DNA of 64,000 nucleotides from Closterium sp. NIES-65 (Eukaryota > Streptophyta > Zygnematophyceae > Desmidiales > Closteriaceae). The notes beneath the pieces were generated by a model. It was given only the letters and a program-made list of their open reading frames with translations. It did no database searches and was not told where the DNA came from. Shown piece after piece: positions 1 through 10,977 of this stretch. Every line of letters starts with the position of its first letter. Position 1 is the stretch's first letter. The stretch is taken from positions 681,001 to 745,000 of the forward strand of contig CANXME010000418.1 in the NCBI GenBank assembly GCA_948144175.1, written 5' to 3'. The translations under genes and the position numbers were made by a program.

Positions 1-389
1 CTGGGTCTTGTGCCTGTCTTGCCTCACTTGCTCACTTCTTGACCTTGCTTGTACTGTCACATATATATACTCTTGCTCTTGCTTGCTTAGCCTCTTGTAT
101 ATGTATATATGTGATCTTGCATGTGAACTGGCCTTGTGGCCTTTGAACTTGTGCTCGGAATGTGTGGTGACTTTGTGATCCACCCTGAGCTTTGCTTTGC
201 TTTGCTTGACTGTTCTTGTGACCCCTTGTTCTCCCCCAATTAGCCTATGGGGGTGTGTCAAAACATTATAGCTTATATATTTGTGTAGGCTATACTGGGG
301 TATCCCATAGGGGGTACAACCCAATCAGGGTTTCCTATATGTACTCACTTCATTCATAGTTCATTCATCCTCGTTCTAGTTTCTTCCAC
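1..389 (+). mobile_element. 3' end of a Ty1/copia retrotransposon, cut by the window edge
   Basis: Bases 1-255 match, on the opposite strand, the stretch between RNase H and the 3' LTR of the element at 51353-60713; shared landmarks are the run of CTTTGCTTTG and the GTGTGGTGACTTTGTGATCC block. A G-rich polypurine tract (CCTATGGGGGTG) ends just before the LTR at 256. The LTR is closer to the one at 54253-54386 (AACATTATAGCTTA, TATCCCATAGGGGGTACAAC) than to the 128-bp LTRs of the host element. The gag-pol body and 5' LTR lie outside the window, so target duplication and age cannot be judged. Confidence 0.8.
256..389 (+). repeat. Copia 3' LTR (about 134 bp)
   Basis: It begins TGTCAAAACATTATAGC and ends near TTCCA. 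This length equals that of the LTR at 54253-54386, which shares most of its sequence. What follows 389 is not a primer binding site, so this is a 3' LTR facing flanking DNA. Confidence 0.72.
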
Positions 390-1499
390 AGCTTGGTCCC
401 TTCCTCCCTCCCCACTAGACCCCCACCCACCGACCAGCCGCTCTCACCCAACCCCAACCCAGTCAGTTCATTTTATTCATCCAGTTTTCCTCCTCGTGGT
501 CCCGTCTAGGGTTTGCAGACCACGCCTTCCTGCTGCTATTATAACCATAGCTCCAGCATCTACCTCCAAGTCCCTCGTCATAGCTGTTGTCACCAGCGGT
601 GAGGATGACGACGAGGCTCATCGTCAGGTCCTGCACTCACCCTCATGAAAGGGCCTTAGCTTTTTTACAGTGCCTTATAAGCGACTGCTTGAACCAGAGC
701 CCGGCGTTGCCTCTACTGAGGCTGAGACCGCGCTGGCTGAAGCGGGGCGTGACATGCACCTCGACGCCTGAACTGACACCACGAAAAGCACAACACATGT
801 AATGGAGAATACCGCAGCTGCTCTCAACTGTGCTGCCAAGAAGCTGAAATCTGGTTCGTGTTCGGCACGGCAGAAGTGGCGGCAGCAACCTAAGTCGAGT
901 TTCACTCGCGGGGCTCATGCATACGGTAGCAATGTTCAATGCTGGCAAGAAGGGCCGCCCTGCTCAAGAGTTCCTAGACTGTATTAACTTGTGCTGACAG
1001 CTAAGCTTATTCTGTTAGAACCAGGCACTGATGCTTTAGTTGCTCTGTTAGTTAGTGCCATCTTTAAAACCGAAATATAAAATAGTGAAGGCGGATCCAA
1101 CTTGAAATCATGCTCGGAAGAAGCAAAACTGGAACGACGATGGGCTGTGTAAAACACTCTTTCGGGCATCGCCCTTCCACAGACTGAATACACGTGATTC
1201 GTTCCCGCAAAGAAAAAAAATCAGATCGTGCTCGCGCGTTCGCATTTTCTGCATGCGACATTTACACGACAGTTGTTTGTCGTGCGTTTTGATGGTTGGA
1301 CCTGACTTCGACTTTCAAGCTGGGCCTGGGTTCCACATATGCTTACTTCAACTCCATTCACGTAGCTTGCCTAACTCACGGGGCTTGCCTAGCATAGAAT
1401 AGCCAGAGACGAGGGATTAGGCTGATGCGGCATAGAAATGAAATCATCATTAGATTGTTTGTGATACTTGGTCGCCGTTGCTGCGTAGTGATATTTTCC
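390..1499. other. Intergenic, no gene recognised
   Basis: Only short overlapping reading frames on both strands are present, none with recognisable similarity or a splice-consistent extension. Base composition is mixed up to about 1380 and then turns pyrimidine-rich. Confidence 0.5.
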
Positions 1500-2340
1500 T
1501 CGCGATCACAGAGAACCCCATTCCCGTCGCCATTCCTCTCACCCCTCTCATCGCCCACTATGCTATCCTCGAGTTCGCCAAATCGCCCACCCGTCTCCCT
1601 TTCCGTCGCGCGTCACGTCGCCATCTCGTTGCCCGTCCCGTCGCCCTCTTCGTCGCCCTCTCTCCCCTCCTCTCCTCCCGTTGGCCTCTCTCTCGCCCCT
1701 CCCTACCGATCGCCCTCCCGTCGCTCGCCCCGTCTCGCTCTCTCTCTCTCTCTCCGCTCCCTTCCCGTCGCCCTCTTTCTCGCTCCTCCCTTCCCGTCGC
1801 GCTCTCTCTCTCCGCGCCCTTCCCGTCGCCCTCTCTCTCGCCCCTCCCTTCCCATCGCTCTCTCTCTCTCTCTCTCCGCTCCCTTCCCGTCAGCCTCTCT
1901 CTCCGCTCCCTTCTCGTCGCGCTCTCTCTCTCCGCTCCCTTCCCCTCGCCCTCTCTCTCGCCCCTCCCTTCCCGTCGCGCTCTCTCTCTCCACTCCCTTC
2001 CCGTCGCCCTCTCTCTCGCCCCTCCCTTCCCGTCGCGCTCTCTCTCTCCGCTCCCTTCCCATCGCCCTCTCTCTCGCCCCTCCCTTCCCGTCGTGATCTC
2101 TCTCTTCGCTCCCTTCCCGTCGCCCTCTCTCTCTCCCCTCCTACCCGTCGCGCTCTCTCTCTCCGCGCCCTTCCTGTCGCCCTCTCTCTCGCCCCTCCCT
2201 TCCCATCGCGTTCTCTCTCTCCGCTCCGCCTCCTCTCTCGCTCCTCCCTTCGGATCGCGCTCTCTCTCCGCTCCCTTCCCGACGCGCTCTCTCTCTTCGC
2301 TCCCTTCCCATTGCCCTCTCTCTTTCTGCTCCCTTCCCAT
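1500..2340. repeat. Degenerate pyrimidine minisatellite (CTCCCTTCCCGTCGCCCTCT type)
   Basis: Blocks of CTCCCTTCCCGTCGC alternate with CT-rich tracts. Unit length varies by a few bases, so all three forward frames and the antisense frames stay open for long distances. The resulting Ser/Pro/Leu/Arg-rich or Arg/Glu/Gly-rich reading frames are by-products of the repeat. The strand asymmetry is extreme: nearly all C and T on the plus strand. Confidence 0.85.
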
Positions 2341-2544
2341 CCTCCCTTCTCGCTCGCCTCGAATAGCCCTCACAGCAACCTTCGACTCTCCCATCACGTA
2401 TGCCCTCCTTTCTCCGTCGCCTCTCTCGTTCTCCCTCTGCTATCGCGTCAGCGTGACCCATTCCGTACTCTGTTATTGTGTTTGGTTTGTTTGTTTTTTC
2501 TGTCTTTCCATCTATTCTCGACACCCTCTCTCCCGCCGCCTATC

Positions 2545-2960
2545 CTCTCTCCCGTCGCCCTCCCGTTTCCCGTCGCCCTCCCGTTTCCCGTCCCCCTCCC
2601 GTTTCCTGTCGCCCTCCCTTTTCCCATCGCCCTCCCGTTTCCCGTCGCCCTCGCGTTTCCCGTCGCCCTCGCGTTTCCCGTCGCCCTCCCGTTTCCCGTC
2701 GCCCTCCCTTCTTCCGTCGCCCTCCCTTTTCCCGTCGCCCTCACGTTTCCCGTCGCCCTCCCGTTTCCTGTCGCCCTCCCGTTTTCCGTCGCCCTCCCGT
2801 TTCCCGTCGCCCTCCCGTTTCCCGTCGCCCTCGCGTTTCCCGTCGCCCTCCCGTTTCCCGTCGCCCTCCCGTTTCCCGTCGCCCCCCTTCTTCCGTCGCC
2901 CTCCCGTTTCCTACGCCCTCCCTTCCCGTCACCCTCCCGTTTCCTGTCGCCCTCCCTCTT
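2545..2960. repeat. 18-bp tandem repeat, unit CCCGTTTCCCGTCGCCCT
   Basis: More than 20 units of 18 bp follow each other with scattered single-base changes. Because 18 is divisible by three, every frame repeats a six-residue peptide, which explains the long open frames. It is distinct from the upstream pyrimidine array but shares the CCCGTCGCCCT core, so the two probably have a common origin. Confidence 0.9.
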
Positions 2961-3720
2961 TCTCTTCATTCGTGCCACCTTGCCCATCATAATTTCCCCC
3001 CTAGTGCTGTTTTTCTCTTCTGTTTCCCGTTATTGCACCTCTCCCAGGCCTCAAGTCCAAGGCAGCACATTGATCAGAGCTCTACTAGCTCTAATAATGT
3101 TCGAACACTTTCACTCTCATCACGTACATGTGTGCCTGCTTGGGATTTAGCGTGAGATGTTGCTAGTTGTGAATTTGGTGAAGTATTGGTTCTAGTGAAT
3201 GCAGGAGTGCTCATCGCTCAACTTTGCGCCAAATTCGCACATGTACATGTGAGAGAACCTGGCTGCCAATCAGAATTGACAATGAACTATCGTTCCTGGT
3301 CCAATAAGAAACTCGTCTGAGGGTCGGAAAAAAAAGCACACATACACCAATTCCAACATTCCAAAACAAAACAAAAATACTTCATCTTCAAGTGGACCCA
3401 ACTAGAAGGGGGGGGGTCACTATCTTGCCTGCTGGCTTTAATATGTAATCCACGCTTAAGTCTAAACATGAAAGGGTGAAAACAATGTGCACACTGATGA
3501 GCAAGAGTACCTTTCCAACTGACACTGATAAAAAAGACTGACATGGCTGACCCACCCTTACTGAAAGACCAACTTCAGCGAACTGGCCTTGCGAGTAAGA
3601 GTGCCCCAAATCCTATCCAGAGGCCTGCAGACAACACACGCCACACACAAAATCGGCCTGGCAGGGAAGCCCGAAAGGAAAAATACAACTCATAGAAAAC
3701 ATGGACGTTGTTCGGGAGGG

Positions 3721-3762
3721 ATCAACCCTAAACACGGGAACGTCCTGGTGTTTAGGGTTGAT
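3721..3762. repeat. Telo-box hairpin 1
   Basis: A perfect 15-bp inverted repeat (ATCAACCCTAAACAC) flanks a 12-base loop. Each arm contains the plant telomere unit CCCTAAA (TTTAGGG on the other arm) in telo-box context. Confidence 0.85.
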
Positions 3763-3820
3763 GTCTCTTAAGGCAGTGGGACAAAAAATCTAGGGAACCT
3801 GGACTCATTTTTCAGAAGGG

Positions 3821-3863
3821 ATCAACCCTAAACACGGGAACTGCCCTCGTGTTTAGGGTTGAT
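3821..3863. repeat. Telo-box hairpin 2
   Basis: The same 15-bp stem as hairpin 1 is repeated exactly 100 bp downstream, with a 13-base loop of different sequence. Both stems are intact although the loops differ. Confidence 0.85.
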
Positions 3864-4319
3864 TCCTCCCGAGTCGCATGCGTTTCCAATTGGGTTTTAT
3901 ATTTTTTTGCCCGTTTTTGTCAGGCGCGTTGCGATATGTATTGACCTTGTTCGCAGTAATTTTCGTGCGACTGGTGTGGTTGGACGACGAATTCGTGCGA
4001 GAGCTGCGCCAGTTACTATCAGTCAGGTTGTAGCATCACCTGACAGAACAGTAGTTTTCGTGGCGGAGGTGTACATACAGTAATAACAGAGGCTGAAAAA
4101 CGACAGGATAGCATGCACCTGAATAGCGCACTTCGACTAAGTTGCATGCACCTGAAATTGGCCGAACATATTTTGATTGTATGTTGAATCAGGTTCTCTA
4201 TAGACTGTATGTTGTCGTTCTCCGTGCTGGTAGGATGTAACAGCTGCAGTGACTGGGCATTTCGGGTAGAGAGAGGCCACGTCTCGCTGTCCAATGAGGT
4301 TCAAATTATGACCCATCAA

Positions 4320-4338
4320 CCAATCACTGGGCTCCACT
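4320..4338 (+). promoter_or_regulatory. ERSE-like site upstream of calnexin
   Basis: CCAAT is followed after exactly nine bases by CCACT. The ER stress element consensus is CCAAT-N9-CCACG, so one base differs. It lies about 410 bp upstream of the calnexin ATG. Calnexin genes are commonly induced by the unfolded protein response, so the position fits, but a chance match is possible. Confidence 0.25.
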
Positions 4339-4747
4339 AGAAAACTTTAGCATTGCTTCACGTTTGTAGTGTCTGATATGCTTCGATAGAACCGTCGATT
4401 CTTCAGGAAGATGCTTTCACCACGTTGATCGAAGGGCGGAGGTCCATCAATCAGTCCTAGCTTCTGGAAGAATCCGTTCGGCTGGTTGGTCACACACACA
4501 TCTCTCACAGAATTTTTCCAGAATTCTACACCTGCTGAATCCTGATCATTCCAAGGCTTCCGTAACCAAGTTTCAGAAAGCCAATCTCCAATCTCCAGCA
4601 CCAAGTAGATCAGTGGTGAAGTTGCAGCATCCAGCCAAGCATAGTGCAGGACGGCGGCTTGTTGAAGTGTAGGAGCCTGAAAGTAGCCAGATAGACTCGG
4701 CTTCTCCGTGCTTTTTGTCTGTTGATCTGGACCAGTGACCGTAGATC

Positions 4748-7700
4748 ATGGCACGGTCGACGGTTCTTGCGCTCCTAGCGCTCGTCCTCATCACCACCCA
4801 GTCTTGCCTTGCCGTAAGTTGAAAATACTCCTCGGCTGTCTGGTGTGTTGGCGGGTAGATCTTGCGGACAAATTGTCTTTACCGCATTTAGTATCATTCG
4901 ATTCTGGATGCCAAATGTCCGTACTCCTCTCTCCCATCTCGATCCATGCAGGTGGAATTCTTTGAGACGTTTGACGAGGATTACGCTGGTCGCTGGGTCG
5001 TCTCTAGCAGCGCAGACTACACGGGTAAGTCTAAGATTTTCCGCCTCGATTTGCTGCAGTTCATGTGACTAGATTTCCAAAATGAGCACCCATGAACCGT
5101 ATCTGCACATTTAATGTTTATCCTGAACAACCTGAGAATTCATGTTTCCATTATTTTACTTGCTCAGGCAAATGGAAATGGGCTGCCGGCGAAGCTTCGG
5201 GCGATTACGGGTTGCTGGTAACCGAGAAGGCGAAGAAGTACGGCATCGCAGCGGAGCTCCCTGAGCCCGTGGATCCGAAGAAGGACACCCTGGTGCTGCA
5301 GTACGACGTGCGCCTGCAGAACAACCTCGAGTGCGGCGGATCGTATCTCAAGTTCCTCATGCCGCAGGTACTGCAATTGAAACTAAATATGCAGGCCTAA
5401 TTGGGGAAATATTCTGAAAGTGCTTCGTTCTTGCCTTTCGACCTGATTCGACATCTCTCTTCGCTCTTTCTGTATAGTCTCTTCTGACCCTCTGATCCAT
5501 CCTGCCTACTTGCTCCACCGTGCTTGTGTCTTCCCAATCTGTCGTCCCCCTGGGACCAATCAGACCGCGGGCTGGACTCCGAGCCAATTCAAGGACGACT
5601 CGCCTTACTCAATCATGTTCGGACCCGACAAGTGCGGCTCCACGAATAAAGTACACTTTATTTTCCGCCACAAGTCGCCCAAGACGGGCGAGTACGTGGA
5701 GCACCACATGAAGAAGCCCGCGTCGCCCTACACATTCGACAAGCTCAGCCACGTGTACACGGCAATCGTGTATCCCAACAACACGGTTGAAATTCTGATC
5801 GACGGCGAGAAGAAGGCGGAGGGCGATCTGCTCTCCGGGAAGGATTTCCAGCCGCCCGTGCTGCCGCCGAAGACGATCCCGGATCCCGAGGATAAGAAGC
5901 CCGATGATTGGTGAGTTGAGAGCGACGAATGGTGGGTTGAGAACGTACGTTCAGTGGAGATGTTGGAAAGATATGTTAGTTATTTTTTGCGCACTTCACA
6001 TGAGTAAATCAATTTTCTGAACGGCACGCGCCCGCGATTCCCGCTACCCGTGGTGACCTTATGACTTGAGGTGGCTTTTGAGTCGACTCCAATGTCTGTT
6101 GATTTGCACGCACTTCACATGAAAATCTCGTAATTACTGAATGATGCTCCACATGGAGAACTCCTAATTACTGCATGATACTCCACTTCACACATGAATG
6201 TCGACTCATAATTACTCCAATGTCGATTCCTGCGACGCGTGGTGTGCGTGCCTGCAGGGACGAGCGCGCCAAGATCAAGGACCCCGAGGCGACCAAGCCG
6301 GACGACTGGGACGAGGACGCTCCCCGCGAGATCCCCGACGAGGACGCCGCCAAGCCCGAGGGGTGGCTGGACGATGAGCCTGAGGAGGTGAGCGGGTGGT
6401 GGATGACTGGAGAGTGGAGTCTGAGAGGTGGCTTGTTTATGAGGGTGGGTCTGAGGTGCCGTGTGACAAGCCGGACATCTGGGACGAGCACGCGCTCCGC
6501 GCGAAATTCCCGACGAGGACGCCTCCAAGCCCGAGGGGTGGCTGGACGATGAGCCTGAGGAGGTGAGCGGGAGAAGGGTTGCTTTTTACAGGTGAATTTG
6601 TGGCGGGATGTTGGGTCGTAAGAGTTGTCTGTCAGGCCCTAGGGCCGGCTGGACGGTTAACCCGTGGAGGCCGATATGTCGTAAGAGGCAATTGGTCGTG
6701 TGTAATTCAACCAAATTGTGAAGGTCAAGGGAAGTTTGTACGTGCGATGAGCCGAGGAAGCTGGTGGCTGATCGATTCTTAGGAACGGATTAAAAGTGTC
6801 AAAAGAGAATTGGACTTGTAACAATGCGAAGGGTGGGCTGGGTGGCCTAGTCCAAGGACGAGGTGACACTGCCCAATCCCATCGTTCCCTCCCCCCCTCC
6901 CCCCCCCCCCCCCCAACCCCACACTGTCCTCCGTTTCCCCTGGATTCCTGGAACAGGCTACGATACCCGATTTCTATCGCCTCCTTCCAACCTCCCACAG
7001 AATCCTATTGTAGAGAATGAGGAGGGTAACGACGCCCATTACCACCGCCTGCACTAACCAGATCCTATGCAATCATCTCTCCTTCCTCGCTTCAACAGGT
7101 TGATGATCCCGAGGCGAAGAAGCCCGAGGACTGGGACGAGGAGGAGGACGGCGAGTGGGAGCCGCCCAAAACCCCGAACCCCAAGTGCGAGGAGGCGCCC
7201 GGGTGCGGTGAGTGGAAGCGGCCAATGAAGCGCAACCCCGCGTACAAGGGCAAGTGGACGGCGCCGCTCATCGACAACCCCGCGTACAAGGGCGTGTGGA
7301 AGGCTCGGGATATTCCCAACCCGGACTACTTCCACCTGGATCGGCCGAACCTGGAGAGCGTCGCTGCTGTGGGCATTGAAATCTGGACAATGTCGGTGCG
7401 TGCCAGGGCGCGGGGGGGTTGGGGGAAGTGAAGTGGCTGGATGTAGGTGAGTGAAGAGATGAGATGTGGTGGGGTTAGGAGTAGATGGAAGTGGAAGCGG
7501 CCGTACAAGCGCAACCCCGCGTACAAGCGAAAGGACGTGAAAGAACGAGGTTATGTCATTTGCACAAGACAAGAGTGTCGCTGGGAAGGGTGCAAACATA
7601 GTAGTTGTCTCTCTGGAGAATTCTCCCCCCATCTCTTTTCTTCCCCTGTCCATCACGGGGAGACCGCTTCCTAGTTTGACAAGAGACGCGTTTGCACTTG

Positions 7701-10278
7701 GGTCCAACTCATCCCCCAACCCGCCCATCCAGCCATCCACACCGGCCAATCCACCCACCCACCCATCCACTGAGGACGGCCGAAGGGCTGCAGCGCACGG
7801 TGGAGGAGCGGGATAGGATGGTCGAGGGGCTGCAACCCCTCAAGCCTCTCGACCGTCCTGTCCCGCTCCTGCACCATGCGCTGCAGCCCCTCGACCGTCC
7901 TCTCCCGCCTTCCACTCAGCCTCCCGCCCATCCATATCCACTCATTTAACCATCCCCCCCGTCTGCCCACCCACCTGCCCATCTACCCATCCACGTTTAT
8001 GCAACCCCACCTATGCCAACCCATCCCTCCCCCCATCCAACCCCACCAGGACGGAATTCTCTTTGACAACATCCTCGTTACAAGCGACCCTGCTGTAGCA
8101 GAGATGTACCGGAGGGAGCGATGGGCGACCAAGTTCGCCAAGGAGAAGGAGGCGGAGCAGAAGAAGCGCGAGGAGGAGGACGCTAAGCTCAAGAAGGAGT
8201 CCGCTGGCAAGGGCGGATGGGAGGTGAGTTGGAGACGGGTCGTAGTTGGCTGGGGGATAGATGTGGTATGGGTGGGGATTGTATGGGAAGAGCAGGCGAA
8301 TTGCTGGAGGAGGACGCTAAGCTCAGGAAGGAGTCCACTGGAAAGGGTGGATGGGAGGTGAGTGCGTGGTTTGAGACCAGCTGAGGGATGGGAAAGGCGG
8401 GTGGGAGGCGAGTGTGTTCTGTGAGGCTGGCGGGATGTGAGGCTGGGGGGATGTGAGTGAGACCAACCAGGGTCTCGTGGTCAATGGCAGAGCAAGCTGT
8501 TGGCAATTCTCCACGAGGAGGTACCTCAAATCCCCCTCTTCACCACTGCATCCCTCTGAACCGCACTGCAACATCCTCACCTCCACTGCAACCCTCTCAA
8601 CCCCACTGCAACCCCCTGTGTCTTCCCCACAACAGGGCAAGCTGTTTGAGACGCTCCACAAGATTGCAGACGCGCCTCCTCTCACGCCTGTCCGCCCCCA
8701 GCTCAAGGTGCGCTGCTTGCTACCCCCTCTCGCCCTGCTCCATCACTTCCTCTTCCAACCCCTCTCCAACCCTCTCCACCCCTTCCTCTCTCTCCCGTCG
8801 TTCACTCTCCCTCTCTCTTACCCTTCACCCTTCCCCTCTCCCCCCCATCACCCTCTCTCGCTCCCGCCCCTACACCCTCCCTCTTCCCCACTTCTTCACC
8901 CTCCCTCTCGCTCATCCCGAACCCCCCCTCTCTCCTCTCGCTGTCTCATAACTGTTGTTTCCTGTTCCCAAGAACGCACCTCCTTTTTCTTCCCACTTTC
9001 CCCCCTCTTGTCTCCTTGCTCCCCAGGCCATCCTAGCAGAGGCAGCCAAGTACCCGTACGCAGCAGTGGGCATCATCATCCTCATCCCCCTCGTGCCCTT
9101 CCTGCTCCTCGTCTCTGTGCTGCTCTCCTCACCTAAGCGGCCGGCAGGGCAGGTGAGCACAGAACGAGAGGGCTATGGGAGGAAGTGGGACACAGGTTTT
9201 GAGGGTTGACTTTTGAGTTGACTCAAAAGTCACCTAGTCGACTCAAAAGTCACCTCTATTGAGTCGACTCAAAAGTCAGGGCAGGTGAGCACAGATCTAG
9301 AGGGCTATGGGAGGAAGTGGGACACAGGTGTTGAGGGTTGGGGAATGGGAGGAGACGAGATGTCGGACACAGGTGTCGGGTGTTGGGGGCATGGGAGGAG
9401 CAGGGCTTGTGTTGCATATGAGGTGAAGTGAGCTCAGGGCTAGCACATGGGTCGAGGGTGAGCGGTTTTTGAGGCACCCCAAAAATCGCTCAGGACTTGC
9501 GCATGGGTGCAGATGAGCTCATGGGTGGAGGTGAGCGCATGGGTTGTGTTGTGTCATGTCAGTGTGTGAGCCGAAGGGCAGTCCAGGGAGCCAGGCTGCT
9601 GAGTCATGACGATGCCATTCTCATGGTGTCATGTCAGTGACCATCAGGGGTATTCAGTGTCCATGTGTAAATAGAGCTCTGCAACAGAGTAAGTTCCTTT
9701 CTGTTATTTTGGGCAATTCTCCGAAGTGGTAACATAGTGAGTGATTCAATTAGGTCATGTCAGTGTGTCTGAATGTACACGGAACATTGGGTGGCAGTTG
9801 AGATGGCAGGTGAGGCGGAGTGTGAGGTTACTAGCAGTTACAGGAGGTCTAGAACGGATAGAAGAGAGCTTTTCACTGCTGCTGCTGCTGCTCCTCTGTG
9901 CTGCGTTTTTTCCATACTCTCTCTTCCTCCTTTTGTCGTACCCCTAAGGCGTCCCTTGTCTCTGCTTGTTTTCCTGGTTGTCTCTTCCTTGTTTCCTGCT
10001 GTGCCTGTTCCGAGCAGGTCTCAGTAGAGAGGGCCAAGAAGGAGGACATTACCGCACCTGATGATGTTCCAGAGGAGAGCAAAGAGGAGCCAAAGGAGGA
10101 GGCCAAGGAGGAGGCTGAGGCTGATGCAGCAGATCAGCCAAACGAGGGCACCACCGAGCTTGCGAAAGCAGAGGAGCCCGCCGAGCCTGCAGCTTCGGAA
10201 CCCCAGCCTGCGGGTGTGGAGGAAGAGGCGAATGAGGGGGGTGAGACCAAGGTGAGGCGGCGCACACGTAGGGATTGA
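4748..10278 (+). CDS. CNX1: Calnexin, ER membrane lectin chaperone
   Basis: Ten exons join in frame to about 581 residues: 4748-4813, 4952-5024, 5168-5367, 5564-5910, 6258-6387, 7099-7395, 8050-8223, 8636-8707, 9027-9152 and 10018-10278, all with GT-AG ends. Residues 1-22 form a signal peptide. The lectin domain carries the paired cysteines in [10 protein letters not shown] and [10 protein letters not shown]. The P-domain (about 217-410) has four type-1 repeats ([22 protein letters not shown], the [14 protein letters not shown] form, [12 protein letters not shown]) followed by type-2 repeats ([25 protein letters not shown]). A membrane helix lies at about 465-489. The cytosolic tail is Glu/Pro/Ala-rich and ends RRRTRRD, with an arginine motif as in plant calnexins. 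The family binds monoglucosylated N-glycans on nascent glycoproteins in the ER with calcium. Introns 5, 6 and 7 hold exon echoes. Confidence 0.96.
6073..6090. repeat. Half copy of the TTTTGAGTCGACTC palindrome
   Basis: GGCTTTTGAGTCGACTCC in calnexin intron 4 matches the left half and centre of the palindrome family described at 9207-9278; the right arm has decayed. Confidence 0.55.
6119..6195. repeat. Short direct repeats in calnexin intron 4
   Basis: An ACTTCACA[C]ATGAA block and a TAATTACTGNATGAT block occur two to three times within about 80 bp. They are non-coding and probably arose by local duplication. Confidence 0.6.
6465..6562 (+). pseudogene. Echo of calnexin exon 5 (3' part plus donor)
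   Basis: This intronic block repeats the exon 5 stretch that encodes [16 protein letters not shown] and continues through [14 protein letters not shown], followed by the same GTGAGC donor. An indel near CACGCGCTCC shifts the frame, so the copy cannot replace the exon. It starts about 75 bp after the real donor. Confidence 0.88.
7485..7535 (+). pseudogene. Echo of calnexin exon 6 internal segment
   Basis: GTGGAAGCGGCCGTACAAGC and the following CGCAACCCCGCGTACAAG repeat the exon 6 segment for [14 protein letters not shown], located in the intron just after exon 6. No splice site is attached to this copy. Confidence 0.8.
8296..8358 (+). pseudogene. Echo of calnexin exon 7 (3' end plus donor)
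   Basis: The copy covers the codons for [17 protein letters not shown], with a few substitutions and the same GAG|GTGAGT junction. It begins about 70 bp after the authentic donor at 8223. A weaker echo of exon 8 (AGCAAGCTGTTGGCAATTCT) follows near 8490. Confidence 0.85.
9207..9278. repeat. Cluster of TTTTGAGTCGACTCAAAA palindromes
   Basis: 9207-9232 is a near-perfect 26-bp palindrome centred on GTTGAC. Two further copies or half copies (AGTCGACTCAAAAGTCACCT, then TTGAGTCGACTCAAAAGTCA) follow within 50 bp, in calnexin intron 9. Related sites lie at 9462-9489, 11911-11952, 12039-12068, 13637-13660, 19231-19250, 33443-33468 and 34042-34065. Confidence 0.88.
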
Positions 10279-10977
10279 AACAGGGGAGGGAATGGAGCAG
10301 CTTTAAAGTGGCTTGGAGAGAGCCGGACTTTTTTTGTTATCTCACAGCGAGTAGGAGGCACGCGTGTTGTGTGTAGAGATTTACCTAATGGATGAAGCGG
10401 CTGAGGGGTGGCTGGACTGGTACCTACACTTCAGTGCTGCAATTCCAGTCTATTTTGCATATAACATTATAGATGGAAACCTCCACAACATTTTTAGGCC
10501 ATTAGACTGTTGGTTGGTGGTGTTTTTGTAGAACTGTTATGGTATGGTTGGCAGCACAACCATAACGTCATTGTTTAGCCAAATCTACCTATAATACGTT
10601 TTTGGCTGGTGTCTAGCTTTGGGCGAAGCTACAGTAGTTGACACGAGGTGAAATTGACGGGTATGAGAAATATTTATTTTGTGTCAGACGTTCCTGGAGG
10701 AGTCTGACACCAGGCAAACTTGCCCCGAAGCTAGACTCCAGCCAAGAACGTACCCATACATACGAATCAAAAAGCGGCAAATTACTAGGCACAGGAGGGT
10801 CAGGCCGTCTGTCCAATCTAACGCATGCGTGAGAAATCTTGAATCAGTAAATTCCAGCCCCTAAGCAACTCAGTCGACAGGAACAGTACAAGTACGGTAT
10901 CTTGCGAGTTACTGAGAAAAACCATCAATTTGTGGGTTTTTGGATCGATAAGCACCGGTTGATAAGAGGCTGTCCAG
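10279..10977. other. Convergent intergenic region between calnexin and the USP gene
   Basis: Both genes end here: calnexin stops at 10278 and the minus-strand USP stop is at 10978. The stretch should hold both 3' untranslated regions. No gene or clear polyadenylation signal was identified. Confidence 0.5.

Larger units (their letters stand above)
2961..4747. other. Intergenic region upstream of calnexin
   Basis: No coding sequence is recognised. The region holds two telomere-motif hairpins (3721-3762 and 3821-3863), a repeated GCATGCACCTGAA box near 4110 and 4145, and the calnexin promoter and 5' untranslated region. Confidence 0.5.

Noticed and set aside
587..987. Small ORFs near the left edge
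   Set aside because: Short, overlapping on both strands, without recognisable motifs.
1425..3155. Long overlapping open frames encoding Ser/Pro/Leu/Arg-rich proteins
   Set aside because: They coincide with pyrimidine minisatellites; several frames on both strands are open at once, which is a by-product of low complexity.
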